Assembly: GCA_013397845.1 (NCBI GenBank)
Contig: VZTG01010081.1
Coordinates: forward strand, 633,522-697,521
DNA from: Melanocharis versteri
Taxonomy: Eukaryota; Chordata; Aves; Passeriformes; Melanocharitidae
Length of the DNA: 64,000 nucleotides
Direction of reading: 5' to 3'
Part shown: positions 41,101 through 50,100 of the stretch, piece by piece
Layout: each line of letters begins with the position of its first letter
How positions within the stretch are numbered: position 1 is the first letter of the stretch
The notes under the pieces: generated by a model
Database searches by the model: none
Told to the model about the DNA's origin: nothing
Seen by the model: the letters and a program-made list of their open reading frames with translations, nothing else
Made by a program: the position numbers and the translations under genes

Positions 41101-44100
41101 TATGTCCTGGCTGCAGATAAAAGTTTATAGCAAATTGTGATCATTCTATAGACTTGAAATCTAATAATCTCAGCCCACAAAAATTCAAAGAGCCTGCAAT
41201 TAATTCAGGTACCTGTTTGCAGATACAGATCTCCATTTGTCCTGATAATCCAGGCGGTGTCATCACTCAGAGCTACAAATACAGCCTGGGGTAAAGCCTC
41301 ATACCAGTGCCGTTTTCCTTTTATAGTTACTTTTCCACAAGCAAAAGCTTTGTTAGTCTTCTGTTCAATCTTCCAGAGTAGAGCCCCTGTATAAGAAGTA
41401 AAGAAAGAACATAATAACACCCAGCAATTACTGCAACAGTCACAGGTGATGTGTCCTAGCTACACCTAAACTAATAGGAGGGGAAAAACAAACCAGTACC
41501 ATTAATCAAAAATTAAATTTTAAGAAACTCTTACAATTTTCTTTTTAATCAAGACCAGAACAGTAACTGACTTCTAATATATAATAATAGCTTAAAAAAT
41601 GAAACCCAAATGGAACATCAAACTTAACTGCTGGCTTGTACCAGAACAGTACATTGTCATATTAATTTCCTTCAAATGATTCCACAAAGTTGCATTTATT
41701 TCCATTTTGACATGTTGCGGTTAACATGCTCCTGCATTAATACATCCATGGCAAACTTTGGATGCTAGAAACTTACACAGGTTCAGTGAAAAGCTGGGTG
41801 AATTCCTGGAACTGAAGGATAAGAAATGCAGAGGAACAACATTCTGCCCAGGCAATCTGAGCCACCAACAACTGCAGCCTGAAACTACCAAGCGCAAACA
41901 TGACACACGCCCATTCCTTTCACTCTTCTGCAGGGACCTGCTGTTGACCGCTCCTATGGGTAAGATTCTGAGCTGGATGAACCCACATCCTCACCTAGTA
42001 CAAGTACTCAAATTGTTTTGGCTATAGCAGAGCACAGCTACAGATCAAATATAATTTCTTTCTTCTTGAAACAGATCGCAACCGTTCCCCTACAGAGAGA
42101 AGGGAAGATTGAAATGTGCTTTTAAAGATGACAGGGAAGAAAAGTAGTGGCAAGGCAGGAGACAAAGAAATTAAAATGGCTGAGGAACTTCATATGTTCA
42201 TTCCAGTCCTGGAACAATCTGGAAGGCCAAAAGTGACGCAAGTTTATAACCAAAACCTGCTTATTTTTAATCCAACATAATCCTCATTCACAAGCATCCA
42301 GAACAAACGCGTATGCAAATGTACTAAAACTTCAAAGGTTTTTTCCTTCAGTATTTAAAAGGAAATCAAATCAGCCAACCCACGCACATACAAAGCCAAT
42401 TTTACATTTACAAGAAAAAGAATATTAAAATTGTGAATCACAGAATGGTTTGGGTGGGAAGGGATCTTAAAGATCATCTAGTTCCAATCCCTCTGCCACG
42501 GGCAGGGACACCTCCCACTTGACCAGACTGCTGAGGGCCTCATCCAGCCTGGCCTTGAACACCTCCAGGGATGGGGCAGCCACAGTTTCTCTGGGCAACC
42601 TCTTCCTGTGCCTCACCACCCTCACAGCCAAGAACTTCTATAGCTCTGTAACAAAAATCAAGGTTTTGTATAGACAAGGAGCTCTTCTCTGCCTATCACT
42701 AAACTGCTGCTTCTGAAGTTCACTTTAATCAGGCAAATGCATGTTGAAAACCTCCCAAAACGCAATGTGAACCTGTTAGAAAGACAGCCACTTAAACTAG
42801 AACATGGGATGCAGAGGTAGTGAAGATGCAATCATATAACTTTGACTATCAAAAAAACCCAAAACGAACCGAAAGAAATTCAAACCAATACACTACTTTA
42901 ACATGAAACGCCCTAAACAACCAAGTTTCTGGAAGTAATTGATTTGAAACAAACAATAAACTGCCTACGTGGAAATTACATATGCACTCAACTGTATCTG
43001 TAATCTCATAAAAATGACAAGCTTCACCTAATTAAATAATAACTGATATTAAAAAACAAAACAAAACAAAAACACAAAAAACAAACAACCAAAAAACGAA
43101 AACAAAGAAAATGCCCGAGTCTATCCAAGTTTTACATTTACAAGGTGACAGCGCAGCAGAAGCCAACCCACCTGAGGGGGAAACTGCCACTTGCTGGACT
43201 CCATCCTCAAACTTCTGCCAGCGCAGCCCGGCTGCAGGAAGGGCACTGCAGTACAGGCTGCCTCGGTAGTCCAGGCACCAAATGTATTTTTCTGAGACAA
43301 CCAGGCTCAGGATGCCATAACCAGGGCCAGAGTATCCCATCCAGCTCTCTGCAAACTAAAAACTGTAGAGTCAGAACAGTGTCAGGTGTCTTCAAACTGC
43401 ATAAGAAAATGGGTATATAAGAACAGCAGCTCCCACATTTTGATTTAAAAGAAGCTAAACTTAATCTTTAATCTTACTTTAATCAATGAATAAATTTGCC
43501 TAGTGTAAAATAAAACTACATCTGTCACTGTTCTCTAAGGCTATATGTGCACAATGAGACTGCCAGAACAACAGATTTAGCAAAAAAAGAAACCCCTCCA
43601 CCCTGTCATCCACCTCCAAAGAAGGAATACATAAAAACATACAGTCTGCCTGTAGTCCAGGAAATTATTCATTGTCTAGGAAGTGATGAGCAAAGGGAAT
43701 AAGACAGCTGGAGGGCAGAGACAGCTGAACATCCAACTCCAGTACTCTCTGTATGACAGAGGAGCCATGTCTTGCAGAAACCTGGTTTATAAGCTGCTCT
43801 CAAATTTTGATTGCTTGCATGAGGGGAACTCAAGCACTGCATACATTACCAGGGAAGTTTTCTGCACATGACAGAGTATAAGAATACCATAACCTGAAAC
43901 TAAAATCTTCTGCACTTTGGGCTGCAGCTGTTACTAGATAGGAGACCATCAACTTATAACTCAACCTTTATGAATCAGTATTTGGTTGATCTCAGTACAA
44001 GGCTGTCACAGATCTAAAAGAAACAAAATCCCCACCCTACAAGAACTGCATCTCCTTCTTAAGACTTCTGCTAAAAGTCCCAGTGATTCTGGCAATTTTG

Positions 44101-47100
44101 CAGATTTTACAATTAACTTTAGTACTTCTTTTCTATAGTCCCTATGAGGATTACTCACAATATAAGATGAAGGAAAGAGCAAAAACAGAAAAAGGAAACT
44201 GTCAACATTTTAAACAGTACTAGCTACTGCTGGCTAGGGGGCAGAGACTAATCCTTATTCTGAGTATTTACAGGTAAAAAAATCCTTAAGCAGAAGTCAG
44301 CCATGTGAGATAATTAGCATAAATTCTCCATGAAGTCAGCTGAATTTGGGAACAGCATCACACAGAATTTGGACTACTGGAGATCCAAACAACCCTTTAG
44401 CCTGACTGGGTTTTACTGTTCACTCTTTAATGGAAGGGTTTCTAACAGCATTTTTATTTAGCTGGGAATAACACAGCCAGAACAGCTTCTTTGCATTGCA
44501 AGCACACATCACCCATTCTGAAATCAGATCCATCACATTTTGTAAGAGTTACAACACGTACTGTTGTCTGGCTTTATACTTTACTTGTGTATTGAATCAA
44601 GTAAAAAAAATTGCTCTCCTAAAGATGTAAAGGACAGTAATTGCAGGAATGTGTCTTTTGAAAAGCCGTTTCTTTTTACAGTTAAAGGTACTTTAATTAA
44701 ACTGAAAAGAAATACCTGATCAGATTTTAACAGCACCATTTCATCTAGGCTTATCTTGGCTACATCCTGTGCACCAGGCACAGCACCAGCTTCAGGCATG
44801 CTGGTCTCTGAGGATGAATATGGTAATCCATGTCCATAAATATCCTCTTCATCACTTGAGGCAGATTTTTCAGTCTTACTTTCATGAGTGTCTGCTACCC
44901 TTTCAGCAGTGCTAGTACTACATTTAGCTTTGATTGCACTTTCAAAATTCCAACCAGAAATGGAACAGTTATCTGAATGAACATTGTCAGAGATCTCAAA
45001 CTGCAGCACAGAAGAGTCTGACAGAGCACTGTGGATTAGAGAGAGCTGCTGTTGGCCTTCCCCACCAGTTTCATCACTTTCCTTTGGTGTCAGAGATGTC
45101 TGGACACCAAGTATACTGTCACATTCCAAAAACATCCGGTCTCTAAGGTCTGGATCTTCAGAAGATTTTTCAGTATCCTGCAGCTTCATTTTATCCAAGT
45201 CTTCATCTATTTTACACAATGTAGGAAAATCCTGCTCCTCCTCCTCCTCTTGGCTCAGCTTTCCAGGACAGCATTCATTGCTTGCAGAAACCATACCTCC
45301 ATTACATTCACCATCAACACTGCTTGTCAAGTCTTCTGTGAGCATCAGAGGAGATGCAGATGTCAAAGTATCTATAAGAGCTGAAGTACCCATGCCACTG
45401 TCACTGTTTGGAAGTTTCTGTAAATCAACCACATCTCCATTTTCTTCATTAATTAGTACAGCTGCTGACTCAGGAGACTGTAGGACACTGAAAGTTTCTG
45501 AACCGTTATCTTCTTGCAAAATCGTATGGGACTCCATACTGAACATGCTTTCCTGATCTGGAGAACCAGTACTCAAATGATCAATGCTGCCACTCATTAT
45601 GCTGGAAGTCATGGAAAAGGAGTCTGCATTCAAGGAATGTGGACTGCCACCAGAAAGCTGACGCTCATAAATTGGTGTGCCTTCCAGAGAGCTGTGGCTT
45701 TTCCTTGTCCCACTTTCTGTTATCACACATACACACATGAAAAAAAGGGAGAAAAATAGTATTAATAAAATCTACTAAATTCCACTGCAAAGTAAGAAAT
45801 TAAAATATTTTTAGAACTGGAGGAAGAACAAAGCTAAATCTAAATTCTAACCATACTGATTTTTTTCAACTTTAACATTAAATGAGACATATAAAGCCAA
45901 AAGAAGTCTTAATATAGTAAACAATTAAAATTAGCATCAAGTACTCACACTATTTTATCAAACTAAAAAGGACGGCTAAGAAAGACACGGCCAAATATTA
46001 TGAATAGGATGAATAGATATTACACAATTCCAACATAAAACTGGACGCAGAGCCTACTGTATGCTCCCATTAATGAATACATTAGAACTCGAAGTATGTT
46101 TACATAAAGCAAAATGAAAGAAATAAACTCCAAACAGATCTAAAAAGACTTCATCAATTTATCACTTTTAAAGGAGATTTTCATCCTAAACAGAAATAGC
46201 CCACTGCAACCCCTCAATCATTTCAGAAGCACGACAACACAATACGCACGAAGCCTGCCAAACACAGACTCTTCCATGTAACATGCTCTAACAAGGAGCG
46301 GTGGCAGGGAAAGTTCTGCTCGACCTACCCTGTTTCTTCTTTTTTTTCTTTTTCACCTTAATTGGCTTTACAATGAGTTCTTGATCAAAATCTTCAGAGC
46401 TGATGGTGCTGAACCGTTGTGAACAAAGCTGACCTTCTCTCTGAGCTTCTGGAAGTTGGTCTGAACACATCATGAAGCTCGAGCCACTGTCCACAGAGTT
46501 CACAGAGCTGCTCCTGCTTCGTGATTCACTCACTACAGAGCAGCCCCTTTTTCTGGTTTCATTGCTCGAGTCTCCCACTCTATCAAAATTTTTCTCTGAT
46601 ACTGTTGGAGTTTCCAGATCATCTTTGACTGAAGAAGTAGTGCCATTTTTATCACCAGTAACTGAAGGGGAAGTAACCATTTTTTTTTCTGTTTCCACTG
46701 ACGGGCTGGATGATACAGATGAAACTACTGATGATGGGGTCAGCAATTTAGGACTTGTATCTGTTAAAGGATTTGACAATTTTGAATTCACATCTGAAAC
46801 TGTCCAAAAGAAAAATAAAAGTATAAATACTAGTTCAAGTACAAATACTAGCATCAAGTGAGTAGGAGCATAATTCTTGGAGAGTATTGAAAGAAAAGAA
46901 TATTTATGCAAAAAAAAAATTAAGCTCACAGCATTTAAAAATAAATATCTGCACACATACACACATACACACACACAATACAGATTAATTTGCAGGAAGT
47001 TTATATGAAAGCACTTCTCCCAAACCCTGTATCAAGCTTGTATTAGCAAAATTCTGAATTTATGTTTATATATAAAGAATAGTACAGGTCTGCAGCTTGG

Positions 47101-50100
47101 AAGACCCAATTGTATCACACACTAAAGCACCATGCTATATCTTTAACTTCTTCATTCAGACATTCAGTAGCTTAAAAAAAACACAAGGAAAATTACCAGA
47201 TAAATCACTGTGGTGATTGGAAGAAAATACACTTCTAAAGGCTCCTTTCAAACTATACTTGAAAGTTGAGATTAAACTAATAAACAGCCTCTAGACATTT
47301 GTGAGTAAAGAACTGCCCAAATGACTAAAGCTATTGCCAATAAGCAATGACAAGAAAGTTAAGTTCTCCAGTATCCAATGAGACTTCATAGCATATTTAT
47401 TATCATTTTGCTAATACAAAGCTAAGAAGGAGTATTTAAATGCATTAGTAGTCCCTTTTAGAGAGTTCTAGTAACATAAATGTTTAACTCAGATGGCAAC
47501 AAGTATTAAACAGTCAAATTATTTTTGGAATTTTAGTGAGCATTCTTTGGATTTATTTGTCAATTCTTTTCCATTGCTAGGAAGGCTGAGATTTCCCCTG
47601 GAATGTGGCACAGAATCAACATATTCAGCTATTGAGACTGATCCTAAAGGGATAACCATGATCAGGAATCCAGACTGCTTCACCATCATGGTTCAGAATG
47701 AGCTCTCAAATGCACAGATTAGAGATGCCTCGTTAGGTTAATGCTGATCCACTCTCAAAAAAGGCAAGCATATTTAATTTCTTAATGCCCCCATTCTCAC
47801 TGCAGCCAAAAGAGAAGCTCAGATAAGCAGATAAACCAGATCTCTAAATATAACCTATCAGAACAGATGAGTAACTCTACAGGACCTGGCAGGCTTTTGC
47901 AATAATCTGAAGGGTTTTGTGTAAGGTTTAGTTTGTTTCAGTTTTGTTGGTTTTGGGGTTTTTTTTATTAAAAAAGTACAATAGGTACCATGCTCCATGA
48001 GGTACTACACTAATTTATACACACTAAACTTACTAATTTCCACATACTAAGCTTATTAATCTATACAAACCTATTGATGACAGTCCTTCAGGTCTATTTG
48101 AAATTCTTATTATGTCTCTATCTCCCTTTAAGAGAAAAATCTCATTATTGGTACAGGACACCGACACAATATCACCATATCCTTCCAAGCCACCAATCAA
48201 AGCCTGTAAAGAGTCAACAGAGAAAGAAGTAATTGGCATCAGATTAACGCAGTGTTTGCACAACATGGTACTCTGAACAAAAGCATTCGCTAGGTTTTAA
48301 TCAACATAAACAGCTACAGGATAAAGATTTTTTATCTTATTAAAAAAAAAAGAAAAAAGAAAAAAAGAAAAAAGAAACAGGAAAGAACTCTTTAATCATG
48401 ATGCAGCTCCATTTTTATACTAATTTAAATTCCATAGATCTATTCTTTGTCCAACTAAAGGCAACTAAATATAACAAGCAATACACAATTTGGTGGCAGA
48501 AGAGTGCCACAGTACAAAGGTTTAATATAATTTAGACAAAAATATACTAGTTTGTATCCACCTTCATATGCGTTTTAAAGAGAACAAAATATCTAACCCT
48601 CCATTGTATACCAAATAAAAGGTAATACTTCTATTTTTTCAGACACCAACAGTAGTAGAAGGGAAAGAATAAATAGCTCCAGGCACATGATACAGGCCTA
48701 AAATATCTTTTTGCATTAATTCCTAGATTGTAGGTTTCTGTATGTTTCACTAAGCATCAGAATTGATTATGCTGTTAACACCTCAACTGAAAGCTTTAAA
48801 TATATGTAATTTTCATTACTAAGCTAGTTGGTGAGTATATCGTTGCAATGACAACTTGAGGAGGGAGACAATAAATATTCTTTTTTGATCATTTTAAATA
48901 TGGATTTAAATCACAGCCATGGAATGGATAACCAAAACAGAGTCTCATGGCATAGCATGAAAAAAAACATGGAAGAAACAAAATATGCAGCCACAAGATT
49001 TATTTACCTGGTTCACAGTGTCTAGTAAATAGATGCTGTATTCGTTCCAGGTCAGCACCCATCCTTCTTGGAAAAAGCATGAAACAAGCCCAAGGTGTTT
49101 CTCTGGAGAGCTGTAACTTCCTCTGTCAGGTGGCTCCAAACGAGGATACAGTTCAAAAGTTTTTATTCCTCCAGCAAATACATCTTTCAATATGAATGTG
49201 GCCTGAACAGTCCCATGAACATCAGACTTCCACAGACGAAGCCCAGGTCTGGCAGCAAATAGTGTCAGGTCACTCTGTTTACACAGGCCAGGTATAAAAC
49301 ATGCTCCAAATTTGCCAGCGCTAAAATGCGAAAGAATTTATTTTAAAAGCCATATACTCAACTTAGAAACAATTTTTAAAACTAATGGCACAAATTTACA
49401 ACCACAAATTGTCAAAATTATCTTTGATTAAGATATTCAGTCAAATGTCTGGAGTACAAATTTAGTTACAGTAAGACAAGAGCAGTAATTCCAAATAACA
49501 GGATGGAGATATCATCTGCTTTGGATTTCAGACACTGCATCAATTAAGCAAGTTAAATGACTCCTCCTAATAAGCTTCATACCCTTAATGCCACTCTGTC
49601 CATCTCAAAAAGATCCTACTATGCACTCTTCTTTCCCCCAGAATTAATAAAAAAACAAGCAAAACACCACAAAATAATGCTAAGAAACTCACAGCCTTTA
49701 CTTGCAAGAAGCAAGGAACAGACCTCAGCTGTTAAACCCTTCATTACTTATACACAGAAACACTACTATCACCCAAGAAAACCCTTCACATATAAGATGG
49801 CCCTTGGTATTCCTCTTACTATTCATATCCCTGAAAGATACATCATAAACCCTCTTTCAAGTGCAAATTTCCTCTGCTTAGAGATAGAGTCAGTCATGCT
49901 GTTCCACGACCGGGTTCCCTCTTCCTTGCCCGAGAGGGATTACACAAGAGAAGATGTCAAAGCCACACAAGAGGTTCCTAGTCTTCAACTCAAATGTAAG
50001 TGTTTACTATACATTGTCCCTATTAACTCACTTCAGTGTATAAGAAAAACAGGGATGCTGACTTGCTTTTTGCATCAAATATTACATCACCCACTAGACA

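Larger units (their letters stand above)
41387..43171 (-). other. TECPR2: TECPR2 intron 10
   Basis: 1.8 kb. Contains a CR1 fragment (42,435-42,641) and an AC/A-rich tract (43,051-43,110) that forms the pyrimidine-rich side of the intron when read on the TECPR2 strand. Confidence 0.8.
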
